A DNA stretch of 21,815 nucleotides from a virus: positions 1 through 21,815 of IMG/VR virus record IMGVR_UViG_3300009786_000106; one strand, written 5' to 3'. Shown here piece after piece: positions 7,034 to 15,076 of the stretch. Position 1 is the stretch's first letter. The number at the start of each line of letters is the position of its first letter. The position numbers were made by a program, and so were the translations under genes. The notes beneath the pieces were generated by a model. It did no database searches and had not been told where the DNA came from. It saw only the letters and a list, made by a program, of their open reading frames with translations.

Positions 7034-9334
7034 TTAAGATTTTTGTTTAGACTTTTCCAAGTCCTTTATTATCGAGTTTAAACCAGATTTAAACTTTTCT
7101 TTCTCTACAGTGGAAAAGCTTTTTTGTGACTCTCTAAGCACCTTTTGCTGTGCTTTGGTCTCTAATAGCTCTTTCTCCATACCAGTTTTAACCTGATTCT
7201 TTTGTTTGTCCACTTCCATTTCTGCTTGCATAACTTTACTTTTGATCCCAGATTGTACAACTTGACGTTCCAGGGTTTCAATTGTGCCATGAGCATTTTT
7301 AAGTTCTTCTTCAATACCCTTAATTTTTTGGCCCATTCTAGCAAGCATACTTTTTCTTTGAACAATTTTGTCTTTGTTCTTAATATCAGTCTCAGCAAGC
7401 ACGGCTACATCATCTACTACACCTAGCTTCATTAATTCTTTTAATTCCTCTAAATACGCCCATCTATTAACTGGAAGCGTTGATCCAGCTATTATTCTAA
7501 CATCAAACTTTGCAGAGGCATAATCATTCCATTTACCAATAGCTTTGCCCATATCATTATACACAGGAATATTAATTTCAACATCTTTTTCTTCATTAAT
7601 CGCTTCTGGTTGAACAACTCTAAAGACCTTATGAGCTGTATAGACTGATTGTGTAAATTCCTTTACCACTTCGCCCAATTGCTTTAATCCAGGTTCAATT
7701 GCATTTTTAAGCCATTGTTTAACTCTTCTGGTCCCATATTCGTCCATTGCTAACATACCGCGATATGTATCATGCTGAGCTGATGTATCTCCTTGCATTG
7801 CTCCATATATACCAGCGAGATATTCCATGTCTTGTTTACCTTCTTGGACTATCCCAAAAAAAGCATTTGACAGTGGTGCTGGCTGTACAGGTGTTGGAGG
7901 TACTGCTCCAGGTCTTATTGGTAGTAAAGCTCCAGGTGAAGATGCATACTGTTCCCAGTGGTCCGTATCTATACTTCCTTCCTCATGCATCCAACGTAAC
8001 GAGGATCCCAATGAGGCATTATGCACCATTAATTGATGGGCTTTGTTTAATTCTCTCTGCTTACCTATAAGAGGTGATACAGCTGAAATTGGATAAGGAG
8101 TACCTGTCCATTTAAAATGAAATGGGACAATCGGATATTGTGAAATATTATGAGGTAAATTCTTTGAATATAAAGTTTTATCACCAACCACACATGTTAA
8201 CTTAATCCTACTTTTATAAAATGGAACTTTATTAACTAACATCGAAACGAATACTTTGTCTTTTGATAGAACAGTAAATTCTTCTTTGGTAACAACCTTA
8301 TTTTCAATTTTAGAAACTTCAGCCTGTAACTGACTTGTATATTCTTGTTCTGCGGATTGTAACTGCTGCTGAACTCCTTGCTGTGCTTTCTCCATTTCTA
8401 GTTGATAGCGTTCTGGAAGCATTTTCCCTTCTTGAACGGCCATCTGCATTTGCTTATCTTTCTCTAGCAATTGGACTTCTAACTCTTTTTGAAGTTCCAT
8501 TAATTTGATTTTAACAATTTTTTGAATTTGCTCTATTTCTTCTTTTGATGGTGGAACCTTATAGAATATATTCACATATGGAACTTGAATCTTCTCATAC
8601 AGTTCAAATAATTCTAATAATTTATCATGTTCTGCTTTTTCAGGGTCAATTGCATCTGATCCTGAGATATCTTTATAATTGAAATCTTTCTGCTCTGCCC
8701 CCATAGACTTTTCAGTATAAACATATTCAGTCTGTTCATCTGAACTCGCAGCATTAATTATTCTAGTAGCCTCTGGATATAATTGCCTTAAATGGCTTGC
8801 AGGTAAAACTTTTCTAATTAGGATAAATGCAGCGTCTTTAAATAGTAAATCTCTAGATTTAGGATCTACATATACATCAAAAGGATCTGGTTGTACTACT
8901 TTGACATCTCCCATGCCGTTATCTGAGTCAGGATCTACAGTAACCATCATATATCCAATAGATTTGGTTATAGCATCATTAACGCAATTAGCAAATAGAG
9001 TCGATCCATCAGATAGGTTCCAAACATAATCAGCCATATCAGAATATACAGCTGCAACGTCTGTATCGTCGCCTGTAACAGCAATAGCCTGCCATCGAGG
9101 AGTTTTTGCTGTAGCATAAAAATTTAGCATTTCAACAACTGGCATAATTCTATTAATAGTAAATGTAGGCATGCCCTGTTCTTCTAAAGCTATGCGCTCG
9201 TTCTCTGATAGCTGATTATCATTGGCAAAATCAAAGCCTTTTTGGTTTATGTATTCCCATTGTGTTCTGGTGCTGCCATTGACATTTTGGAATAACTGTC
9301 TAATTCTTTTAGCTTCTTTATCCGTCTTAGCCAT
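7034..9334 (-). CDS. Portal protein, P22-like (766 aa)
   Basis: This protein should form the dodecameric DNA entry ring at one capsid vertex. The N-terminus (TRTQWEYINQKGFDFANDNQ, then PTFTINRIMPVVEMLNFY) and the MMVTVDPDSDNGMGDVKVVQPDPFDVYVDP segment at 129-158 match the P22-like portal pattern. At 766 residues it is close to the P22 portal in size. Two coiled-coil segments stand out: about 262-346 (Glu/Gln/Lys-rich, inside the core) and about 655-765 at the C-terminus, where P22 has its helical barrel. The gene begins just after the peptidase stop, behind an AAAGGG site, and directly precedes the scaffold. Confidence 0.9.
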   Translation of the reverse strand: MAKTDKEAKRIRQLFQNVNGSTRTQWEYINQKGFDFANDNQLSENERIALEEQGMPTFTINRIMPVVEMLNFYATAKTPRWQAIAVTGDDTDVAAVYSDMADYVWNLSDGSTLFANCVNDAITKSIGYMMVTVDPDSDNGMGDVKVVQPDPFDVYVDPKSRDLLFKDAAFILIRKVLPASHLRQLYPEATRIINAASSDEQTEYVYTEKSMGAEQKDFNYKDISGSDAIDPEKAEHDKLLELFELYEKIQVPYVNIFYKVPPSKEEIEQIQKIVKIKLMELQKELEVQLLEKDKQMQMAVQEGKMLPERYQLEMEKAQQGVQQQLQSAEQEYTSQLQAEVSKIENKVVTKEEFTVLSKDKVFVSMLVNKVPFYKSRIKLTCVVGDKTLYSKNLPHNISQYPIVPFHFKWTGTPYPISAVSPLIGKQRELNKAHQLMVHNASLGSSLRWMHEEGSIDTDHWEQYASSPGALLPIRPGAVPPTPVQPAPLSNAFFGIVQEGKQDMEYLAGIYGAMQGDTSAQHDTYRGMLAMDEYGTRRVKQWLKNAIEPGLKQLGEVVKEFTQSVYTAHKVFRVVQPEAINEEKDVEINIPVYNDMGKAIGKWNDYASAKFDVRIIAGSTLPVNRWAYLEELKELMKLGVVDDVAVLAETDIKNKDKIVQRKSMLARMGQKIKGIEEELKNAHGTIETLERQVVQSGIKSKVMQAEMEVDKQKNQVKTGMEKELLETKAQQKVLRESQKSFSTVEKEKFKSGLNSIIKDLEKSKQKS

Positions 9335-9335
9335 T

Positions 9336-9728
9336 TTAGCCCTTTATCTCAAAGTGAGGGAAATCATCAAATTTATTATCCATTACTTGCCAGTCTTGGT
9401 CCCAGTCTCCACCCCACCGAATATTATAGCCCATCCCGCGAGCCACCCCAAGCACAAACCCTGCAAAAAGAGTTTGGCGCTCTCTGTCATCCCAATCCAC
9501 GGGGTAAGGTGTGACATCAACAGCGTTAGAAGGCATAGAATTATGCCTACCATTAGGGAAACGAACTTTGCTTTTTCCCTCGTCAACGAATCTGTTTTGT
9601 CTTTCTTCACCTCTGTGTCCCTCTAGTACTGAACAATCTACATATTTAATGACTTCGTTAAATACCTCTTGTAATTTTTTATCGCATGTTTCTAATCTTT
9701 TCAAACTAGATTTTCCAAATCTCGGCAT
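9336..9728 (-). CDS. L-alanyl-D-glutamate peptidase-type endolysin, M15 family (130 aa)
   Basis: The start is the ATG at 9728 (MPRFGKSS), since an AGGAGAG site overlapping the terL TAG lies just upstream. A longer frame would use TTG. The zinc-binding residues of the M15 (VanY/T5 endolysin-like) fold are visible: His62 and Asp71 in the segment RHNSMPSNAVDVTPYP, and His125 in FPHFEI. The conserved EGHRGEERQ segment is at 36-44. The length is typical for a single-domain endolysin. It would cut the peptide cross-bridge stem of the cell wall in the periplasm. No signal peptide is seen. Its position between terL and portal, not in a lysis cassette, is unusual. Confidence 0.88.
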   Translation of the reverse strand: MPRFGKSSLKRLETCDKKLQEVFNEVIKYVDCSVLEGHRGEERQNRFVDEGKSKVRFPNGRHNSMPSNAVDVTPYPVDWDDRERQTLFAGFVLGVARGMGYNIRWGGDWDQDWQVMDNKFDDFPHFEIKG

Positions 9729-9736
9729 ATTCTCTC

Positions 9737-11293
9737 CTATGCTATAACCCAATTACGGGCCCTAGGTTTATGTTTGTACCATGTTCCTTCTTTGTTTTGC
9801 TTCATCGATTTTGGTGGATGAGCATACTTACAGGCATATGCTAATGCATCTATAGTATCATCATGACCCATTCTTGGTCCAAATGTCATTATCTCTCTCT
9901 GAAGATCATAGTGTTCTTTTTTAAGAAATATAGACCCTACAGCAAAACGTTGAGCTAAGATCTCCTGGATCCTGTCTCTTTTAGAGTGCCTATTTCCAGG
10001 TTTTTCTGCAGTATACTTAACAGTAAAATCATTACGACGCCTCATTTCTGCATTGATTGCTTGGAAGACTGGTTTCGACATAGTAGTGTCTTCAATTGTA
10101 AATAAGCCCGGGTTATATATTTTATTATAGTCAAATACATAGTCCACAATCCCCTTTTTGCCTTCCCCAGGTATGCCAAGTACAGGTAGCGAACGCTTCC
10201 GTAAGTAGTCAAGTACATAACAATTATTATCGCTATCGACAGCCAAAGCAATAACAACACTGAAGTCACTATCACGCCTAGTACTATCAGTGGCTGGATC
10301 AACGCCAACAAAAATATTGACCGGCCGTTCATCGCCCTCAGCCGTCTTAATATAACTGAGTTCAGTTTCTTGATCCCTGTAAAAACTGCCCTCCCAGTAT
10401 TTGATGTGGTTCCTGCTGAAGATTGAGTCTTCTTCATTTTGCACCTCCATCATATACTCTTGATAAAACTTTTGCGGTTGCCCGCTGTCTTGATAAAACT
10501 TTTTCTTTCTCTCCATCTCTTTGTGGCCAAACCAATCCGGCCATAAAGGTGTTCCATCTGCTTGTATTGCCTTGTACGTTATTACTTTCCATGAATAGTC
10601 CTCTCCTTGTGCCAAAGCTTTGATATGACCGTCAAGTATCCTTGTAGTAAATGCATCGAAGTGCACAGGCGTACCATTAATACGCAACCTCCCATCAGTA
10701 GGCTCCAAAGCAGGGAAGACCACTGCAGTAACAAGATTTGCGATTTTATTACGAGACTCAGGCGTAACGGTATTATTCTCGTCTTCAAAATCGTCGAGGA
10801 TGATAAGATCGTATCTTTTATGCAGCTTAGCCCCGCCACGTATACCCGAAAGGTTTGATTTCGAGATAAGTTTGCTGCCATTTTTAAGCTCAATGTCATC
10901 TTCTGTCCATTTTCTCCCTTTTAAGTCACCGAAATAATACAAAATCTTTTCATTATATTCCAAATGATATTTTACATAATCTAAATTAGGAACAGATATC
11001 TTACTAGACGCAGCTACCCATCCATAGAATAAAGGGTCTTGCGTAAAAACAAAATCGTGCACAATATTACATTTAGTCATTACCGTCTTACCATGCCCAC
11101 GTGGTAATATTATTCCCAATTGCCTATAATCTTTATTCATCAAAGCATCCGCTACTTCATAATGAAAGAACGGAGTCTCAGATCTCATAAAATCATCGGG
11201 TAAAAATAACTTACCGAATGCTATAAGGTCTTTACTCGCAAGCTCAAGTTGTTCCTCCATAAGAGAAACATCGTTCAAAATTATATTAGCCAT
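9737..11293 (-). CDS. terL: Terminase large subunit, ATPase and nuclease (518 aa)
   Basis: This is the DNA-packaging motor and headful or site-specific nuclease. The Walker A-like segment LPRGHGKT is at residues 63-70, and the Walker B acidic pair is in LIILDDFE (163-170). A coupling-type motif NGTP lies at 206-209. The RNase H-like nuclease domain shows Asp332 (GVDPATDS), Glu401 (TIEDT) and Asp478/479 (GHDDTIDALAYA). The full length is normal. The ATG overlaps the preceding TAA as TAATG. Together these are strong evidence for TerL. Confidence 0.95.
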   Translation of the reverse strand: MANIILNDVSLMEEQLELASKDLIAFGKLFLPDDFMRSETPFFHYEVADALMNKDYRQLGIILPRGHGKTVMTKCNIVHDFVFTQDPLFYGWVAASSKISVPNLDYVKYHLEYNEKILYYFGDLKGRKWTEDDIELKNGSKLISKSNLSGIRGGAKLHKRYDLIILDDFEDENNTVTPESRNKIANLVTAVVFPALEPTDGRLRINGTPVHFDAFTTRILDGHIKALAQGEDYSWKVITYKAIQADGTPLWPDWFGHKEMERKKKFYQDSGQPQKFYQEYMMEVQNEEDSIFSRNHIKYWEGSFYRDQETELSYIKTAEGDERPVNIFVGVDPATDSTRRDSDFSVVIALAVDSDNNCYVLDYLRKRSLPVLGIPGEGKKGIVDYVFDYNKIYNPGLFTIEDTTMSKPVFQAINAEMRRRNDFTVKYTAEKPGNRHSKRDRIQEILAQRFAVGSIFLKKEHYDLQREIMTFGPRMGHDDTIDALAYACKYAHPPKSMKQNKEGTWYKHKPRARNWVIA

Positions 11294-11736
11294 TAGGTAA
11301 CTTGTCTAAGTTCTGCTTTCCCATCTTTAGACCTTTTAGCCAAGACCCTTTTCAATCCTTGTAGAGCTGCGAACTTCATAACCCCTGTATTTTCTGCAAA
11401 AATATTTTGCCAGGCAGCTGCAGGTGGTGCCGTAGGCACGTCTGGATCTGTTAGGGATCTTTTAAATAACTCTTCAGGTCGTGATAATTTTAAATAATTT
11501 TCAAATTCTATTTCTTTATATCGAGGATTATCTTGCTTTTTCAATTCGTGCCCCTCATAAAAAAACTTAAATGCATCCATCTCAGCTTTTGCCTTATCTT
11601 CAAATGGCAAGGTATTATAAATCAATTCTTGACCCTCCGGCCCTTTAGGATCCCACTTTGGGAGATCTTTACCTATAAATTCATTTATTAACATATCTTC
11701 CATTGTGTGCTGATCTTTCATCTCTTGTTTATTCAT
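11293..11736 (-). CDS. Unknown protein between terminase subunits (147 aa)
   Basis: I do not recognise this protein. It is charged and mainly helical, starting MNKQEMKDQHTMEDMLINEF, with a Pro/Ala-rich stretch (DVPTAPPAAAWQNIF) and a basic end (LKRVLAKRSKDGKAELRQVT). An AGAGGAG ribosome site overlaps the end of terS, and its stop overlaps the terL start. This close coupling to both terminase genes suggests a role in packaging or assembly, but no motif supports a specific function. Confidence 0.8.
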   Translation of the reverse strand: MNKQEMKDQHTMEDMLINEFIGKDLPKWDPKGPEGQELIYNTLPFEDKAKAEMDAFKFFYEGHELKKQDNPRYKEIEFENYLKLSRPEELFKRSLTDPDVPTAPPAAAWQNIFAENTGVMKFAALQGLKRVLAKRSKDGKAELRQVT

Positions 11737-11737
11737 G

Positions 11738-12466
11738 TTACTCCTCTAATTGTGGTCTCTCAACCGCATCTAATGCGTCAGTAGAAAAACCCTGAAATAA
11801 AGCTCCGGACACTTGTGTAATCTTAGTGCTCTGCTTATCCTCTAGGTCCATAATGTCAGCCAGTTTAAAAAGAGCCTTTAATCTAGTGTCATCCTTGTCG
11901 GAAGAGAGAATAACCTCCTTGATGTTTTTAAGTACGAATGTTTCATCAAGATTAAGTTCTTCTAAAACTGGCTTTAATTCTTCTTTCATTGCCGTCCTCA
12001 CTCTTTCGGTTTTGATTAGCTGCCCCGCTTTTACATTAGCATAATGCGGGTTATTAGTTGGGAATGCCTTTAAATATGCATTGACTGGTGACATACCCAT
12101 AGACATTAACGTAGCAAATAAAGCTTCAAACTTAGTTAACTTACTTCTATCTAGTAGTATATCATCAGCCTTTTTATTCCCACCAAAGGAGTAGATATTG
12201 ACCCTTCTTGATGTATCCATCTTTACAGAAGGCCTTACGGCGAATGTACCAGTACAAGTACCGATATACTCTGCAATCTTTTTCTTCCCCTTAGCTTGAT
12301 GCATCTTTCCTCGTCTTAGAACTTGAATAATACAGTCATCAGACGTTTTAACCCATTCACCGACATTGCCTTCTCTCCAGTTCGACTGAACAATCAGCCC
12401 ATCCGGAAGGATATCGTCAGAGTCAAATACTTTATGCTCAATATTATTGACTTTATAAAATCTCAC
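11738..12466 (-). CDS. terS: Terminase small subunit (242 aa, GTG start)
   Basis: TerS recognises phage DNA and hands it to TerL. The N-terminal 75 residues form a small beta domain (WREGNVGEWVKTSDDCIIQVLRRGKM, YIGTCTGTF). Residues about 110-165 look like the DNA-binding helices of TerS (KFEALFATLMSMGMSPVNAYLKAF, then HYANVKAGQLIKTERVRTAM). They are followed by oligomerisation-type helices at 170-210. The start is GTG, overlapping the previous TGA as GTGA, so translation probably depends on coupling; there is no strong ribosome site. The next Met is at residue 55, which makes GTG the reasonable start. The location just before terL supports the call. Confidence 0.83.
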   Translation of the reverse strand: MRFYKVNNIEHKVFDSDDILPDGLIVQSNWREGNVGEWVKTSDDCIIQVLRRGKMHQAKGKKKIAEYIGTCTGTFAVRPSVKMDTSRRVNIYSFGGNKKADDILLDRSKLTKFEALFATLMSMGMSPVNAYLKAFPTNNPHYANVKAGQLIKTERVRTAMKEELKPVLEELNLDETFVLKNIKEVILSSDKDDTRLKALFKLADIMDLEDKQSTKITQVSGALFQGFSTDALDAVERPQLEE

Positions 12467-12804
12467 TTTTTCTTAGGAGGAACCCCTCCTGGCACCACTC
12501 CCGCTACACTAGATTGAAATAGATCTTCTAGAGAGTCTAAAAATTTATGATCTGGTTCCATTGAACTTGGTGGCTTTGATGTTGCTTCTAAAATAGCAGA
12601 AGATACTCCATACTGTAAAGCAGCACCTGCCGCCTCTGCGGTTGGCACTGCAGCGCCTTTAGCGACTAGTGGTGTACTTAGCTTGGTACCTAATATTTCA
12701 GTAACAGCCGACACTTGGCCAAGAGTTTTAGCAGTAGCTAATGCAATTAAGAAATTATCTTCTTTAGTCCTAGGCCCGCGCCCTGTTTTTGGTATTCTTC
12801 CCAT
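12463..12804 (-). CDS. Unknown Ala/Pro-rich protein before terS (113 aa)
   Basis: An AAGGAG ribosome site precedes MGRIPKTGRGPRTKEDNF. The basic, flexible start is followed by an Ala-rich helical core (LIALATAKTLGQVSAVTEIL, VPTAEAAGAALQYG) and a Pro/Lys end (GVVPGGVPPKKK). There is no recognisable domain, Cys motif or membrane segment. The stop codon overlaps the terS GTG, so it forms part of the packaging gene group. The function is unknown. A DNA-binding or assembly role is possible because of the basic termini, but not shown. Confidence 0.72.
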   Translation of the reverse strand: MGRIPKTGRGPRTKEDNFLIALATAKTLGQVSAVTEILGTKLSTPLVAKGAAVPTAEAAGAALQYGVSSAILEATSKPPSSMEPDHKFLDSLEDLFQSSVAGVVPGGVPPKKK

Positions 12805-12973
12805 CTTTTTTCTCCTTTTTTACAGGTGCAATAGTCTTTTGGGATTCTTCCATATGCTGAAGATACCCATATAAATTATTAAATCTCGATCTAAGATCGT
12901 TGATTTCTTGGATTAATTCATTTCTAACCTTATCAATCTTTTTATCTATACTATAACCGTCTAAACTAGACAT
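12770..12973 (-). CDS. Small coiled-coil protein (67 aa)
   Basis: The start at MSSLDGYSIDKKIDK is chosen because an AGGAGAG site lies about 6 bases upstream. A longer frame in the same phase lacks such a site and would run deep into the preceding gene. The middle is a probable coiled coil (IDKVRNELIQEINDLRSRFNNLYGYLQHMEE), and the tail is Lys/Arg-rich (KKEKKDGKNTKNRARA). It overlaps the next gene by 35 bases. Its role is unknown. Size and charge would fit a small regulatory or assembly factor. Confidence 0.65.
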   Translation of the reverse strand: MSSLDGYSIDKKIDKVRNELIQEINDLRSRFNNLYGYLQHMEESQKTIAPVKKEKKDGKNTKNRARA

Positions 12974-13172
12974 TGCCGTCTCTCCTCTTTTTGTCATCAC
13001 GCATTCGTGTAAGTGTGCTAGTAGATGCTTTATGACGCGCTTGCTTTTTCTGGTCCACATCCTGCATTGTTCTAGATAACATTTCGAAGAATTGAGCGTG
13101 ATGTTCTTTTGGTATAGCTTGTTCAGCCATCTTCAATCCTTGCTTTAAATATTTGAGTTCTTTCTCATCCAT
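12966..13172 (-). CDS. Small charged helical protein (68 aa)
   Basis: A strong AAGGAGGG site sits just before MDEKELKYLKQGLKMAEQ. The protein is helical, with an acidic and hydrophobic first half (AIPKEHHAQFFEMLSRTMQDV) and a very basic second half (KKQARHKASTSTLTRMRDDKKRRDGNV). It overlaps the following gene by 8 bases, and its ATG overlaps the TAA of the broken gene upstream (TAATG). I do not recognise a family. The basic tail suggests nucleic acid contact, which is inference. Confidence 0.7.
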   Translation of the reverse strand: MDEKELKYLKQGLKMAEQAIPKEHHAQFFEMLSRTMQDVDQKKQARHKASTSTLTRMRDDKKRRDGNV

Positions 13173-13303
13173 TACTTACCCTCCTTGTATTGATAATCAG
13201 GTTTTCTATAATTAACACCCTTTTTTTTAGGCTCGGGTTTATGCTCACGCCCAACTGGGTGCGGTTTACCACCATATGGTCATGTGTGATAGCCCTTTTT
13301 CAT
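13172..13303 (-). pseudogene. Small basic protein gene interrupted by an in-frame TGA at codon 8
   Basis: Reading from the ATG at 13303 gives MKKGYHT, then TGA (13282-13280), then 35 further codons in the same frame (PYGGKPHPVGREHKPEPKKK, then GVNYRKPDYQYKEGK) ending at a TAA that overlaps the next gene's ATG. The downstream part is Lys/Pro/Tyr-rich and fits the tightly packed gene order. I recall small phage proteins that begin MKKGYHxMPDG, which would place Met or another residue at the TGA. A nonsense or indel-pair mutation, a sequencing error or read-through are the options. No in-frame ATG follows that could rescue translation. The ribosome site is weak. Confidence 0.5.
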
Positions 13304-14839
13304 TTAAAAAACGGTACCATCCTCTAAATCTTTTAGTGCATCTAAAATAGCTCCACGATTTACTGTGCCTGTATTGATAGGCATCCAGTCTGCTTTAAAC
13401 TTGCCCCCATAGCGATTTCTATTACTACCTTTTCTTTGTTTGGATGTCATCTTATTCCAGTGATCAGGATTAGAAAATGTCTCGGATCCACTATAGTAAG
13501 TAGGCTGATGAACTGAAACGTCTTCCCCAGCAACAAAGATATTACTTATAAGGTTCTTTCCTGCCCCAGGCTTCGTGTGCCCTGTTCCCCATGAGTTAGA
13601 CTGTGAATAAACATCGGCCCTAAATTCTTCGGCTAAATATTGACAACTAGGCCCTTGACCAGACATATCACAGGAAGCTAAAGCTATATTAGACAACATG
13701 CTTAATCCATTTACATTCTCAAATGCCTCTTTTAATATTGCTATAGATTCCCCACCATACGCAGGAGTGTTGGTCGTTGTCAACACCTTAGCTCCTCCGG
13801 TCATATGTTCCTTTTGATTTGCAATCTTTACAAAACCCTCGTCAGCAGCATGACCCATAAGTACTAGATTATAATTTTCATTAAAGTATCCAGACTGTCT
13901 TAAAACATCTAATTGAGAATTTAAATCATCTTTTCCACGCCATGTTACTATCGTTGCCATCATCTCTGGATTATTTCTAGCCATCCACATTGCCTGTGAT
14001 TTGAAACCCTCATCATCTTCACCATACCAATATGCCCCTGAATCTAGCAATCTACCCCTTGAATACTCAGGAGAGCGATCTTTTACAGATTTTATATAGC
14101 TAGTCGCAAGTGGAGAGTTTACTTCATATTCATCGACAAACATAGCCTCACCAGTGTTTCTACCGAAAACAAAACGTTGGAGTTGTGGGTCTTGAGAAAT
14201 GGGGTCGTACTCGCTTCCAAATACATACGAAAAAAATTTGGTTGGGGATCTTCGACCCCCATACCTGCCAGTATCTTTTTGCTCTGCATCAGTGACCCTA
14301 GTCATTACATCTAACATTCCACCTGCAGGAACAAATTGATGGCCTGTAATATTGCCACCTTTATCCCTAGAGTACTCTCTTGTAAATAACATTGTATTTT
14401 TTATATCTAAATCAGTTCCAGATATATGCTGTGCGGTTAATTCAGTACCACTAGCATCGTAGAATAATGTTTTATGCTCATTATCCATATATGCCCTAAA
14501 TCCTAGCCATGCCATTTTATTTCTTTCTGGCTTTAGCAGACCTACTTCAGGAGTTAAGACGGCTGGAAAATCAACATATATAAAGTCTGCAGCAGCAGAG
14601 TAGTTTGTCTTTACGGGAAGCCCCATAGGCTTTTGATTACCGTCTGCTAATATAAGGGTTTTAACCCCCTGTATATCAGTTGGTTGTATCCACCTATCTT
14701 CATTACGATCCTCTGTACGAGGATACCACTCCTTAAGATCCCCTTGTTGGAACTTACCGGTAGTTAGCGGAGTTACAAACCTGTTATCGTCTGTATTATG
14801 TGGCCAATCTTTATGATCTGGATTATTCGACACTAACAT
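13304..14839 (-). CDS. Protein with C-terminal caspase-like (clan CD) His/Cys domain (511 aa)
   Basis: The N-terminal about 280 residues are a polar, aromatic-rich, probably beta region I do not recognise. From about 290 an alternating alpha/beta pattern appears: MMATIVTW, then YNLVLMGHAADEG with His330, then SNIALASCDMSGQG with Cys390, then YLAEEFRADVYSQSNSWG. Strand-GH and strand-[SG]C, separated by about 60 residues with a following helix and strand, is the His-Cys dyad layout of clan CD peptidases (caspase, gingipain, MARTX CPD) and of DUF4347. The gene has an AGAGGAG site and lies in the leftward block, upstream of the terminase genes. Whether it is active, and on what substrate, is unknown. 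Confidence 0.8.
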   Translation of the reverse strand: MLVSNNPDHKDWPHNTDDNRFVTPLTTGKFQQGDLKEWYPRTEDRNEDRWIQPTDIQGVKTLILADGNQKPMGLPVKTNYSAAADFIYVDFPAVLTPEVGLLKPERNKMAWLGFRAYMDNEHKTLFYDASGTELTAQHISGTDLDIKNTMLFTREYSRDKGGNITGHQFVPAGGMLDVMTRVTDAEQKDTGRYGGRRSPTKFFSYVFGSEYDPISQDPQLQRFVFGRNTGEAMFVDEYEVNSPLATSYIKSVKDRSPEYSRGRLLDSGAYWYGEDDEGFKSQAMWMARNNPEMMATIVTWRGKDDLNSQLDVLRQSGYFNENYNLVLMGHAADEGFVKIANQKEHMTGGAKVLTTTNTPAYGGESIAILKEAFENVNGLSMLSNIALASCDMSGQGPSCQYLAEEFRADVYSQSNSWGTGHTKPGAGKNLISNIFVAGEDVSVHQPTYYSGSETFSNPDHWNKMTSKQRKGSNRNRYGGKFKADWMPINTGTVNRGAILDALKDLEDGTVF

Positions 14840-14984
14840 GCTCCTCTAAATGGACTTCCTTCAATTCCTCTACGACAGCATTGATTTGCGCGAGGCTATC
14901 CTCCATTGTGTATACCCTGTATGTCAACTCCTCAATAGACCTAGTAAGTTCCCCTACTAGACGTTCTACCTCGATTTGATCCAT
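14823..14984 (-). CDS. Small coiled-coil peptide (53 aa)
   Basis: A frame beginning MDQIEVERLVGELTRSIEEL with an AAGGA site about 8 bases upstream. The whole peptide is one predicted coiled coil with heptad hydrophobics (LVGELTRSIEELTYRV, MEDSLAQINAVVEELKEV) and a strong acidic charge. It overlaps the start of the 511-aa gene by 17 bases, and that gene's ribosome site lies within it, so the two are probably co-translated. A link to the caspase-like protein (for example as partner or inhibitor) is only suggested by this overlap. Confidence 0.62.
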   Translation of the reverse strand: MDQIEVERLVGELTRSIEELTYRVYTMEDSLAQINAVVEELKEVHLEEHVSVE

Positions 14985-15026
14985 AACAACATCCTTTATT
15001 TTACTCTATTTAAATCAATTTCTTTA

Positions 15027-15042
15027 GCGAACGCTTGTTCGC
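15027..15042 (-). terminator. Perfect 6-bp hairpin downstream of the 59-aa gene
   Basis: GCGAAC at 15027-15032 pairs with GTTCGC at 15037-15042 over a 4-nt loop. The flanks carry additional TTTCTT and AAGAAGAAA complementarity, so a longer imperfect stem is possible. With the hairpin at 15060-15075 it forms a tandem pair in a 92-bp gap between two leftward genes. It may terminate or attenuate transcription from the upstream promoters. Confidence 0.5.
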
Positions 15043-15059
15043 GTTAAGAAGAAATTATA

Positions 15060-15075
15060 AGACTCCTCAGAGTCT
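15060..15075 (-). terminator. Hairpin with T-rich tail directly after a stop codon
   Basis: AGACTC at 15060-15065 pairs with GAGTCT at 15070-15075 over a 4-nt loop, one base after the 59-aa gene's stop. On the minus strand it is followed by TATAATTTCTTCTT, a T-rich but imperfect tract. This fits a weak intrinsic terminator limiting read-through into the late genes. Confidence 0.5.
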
Positions 15076-15076
15076 A

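Noticed and set aside
9729-9752. Longer N-terminus for the M15 peptidase
   Set aside because: It would start with TTG inside terL, while the ATG at 9728 has an AGGAGAG site at good spacing.
13280-13282. TGA recoded as Trp or Gly throughout the genome
   Set aside because: TGA acts as a sensible stop in several tight overlaps (for example 1875, 12463 and 17504), and only one gene has an internal TGA.
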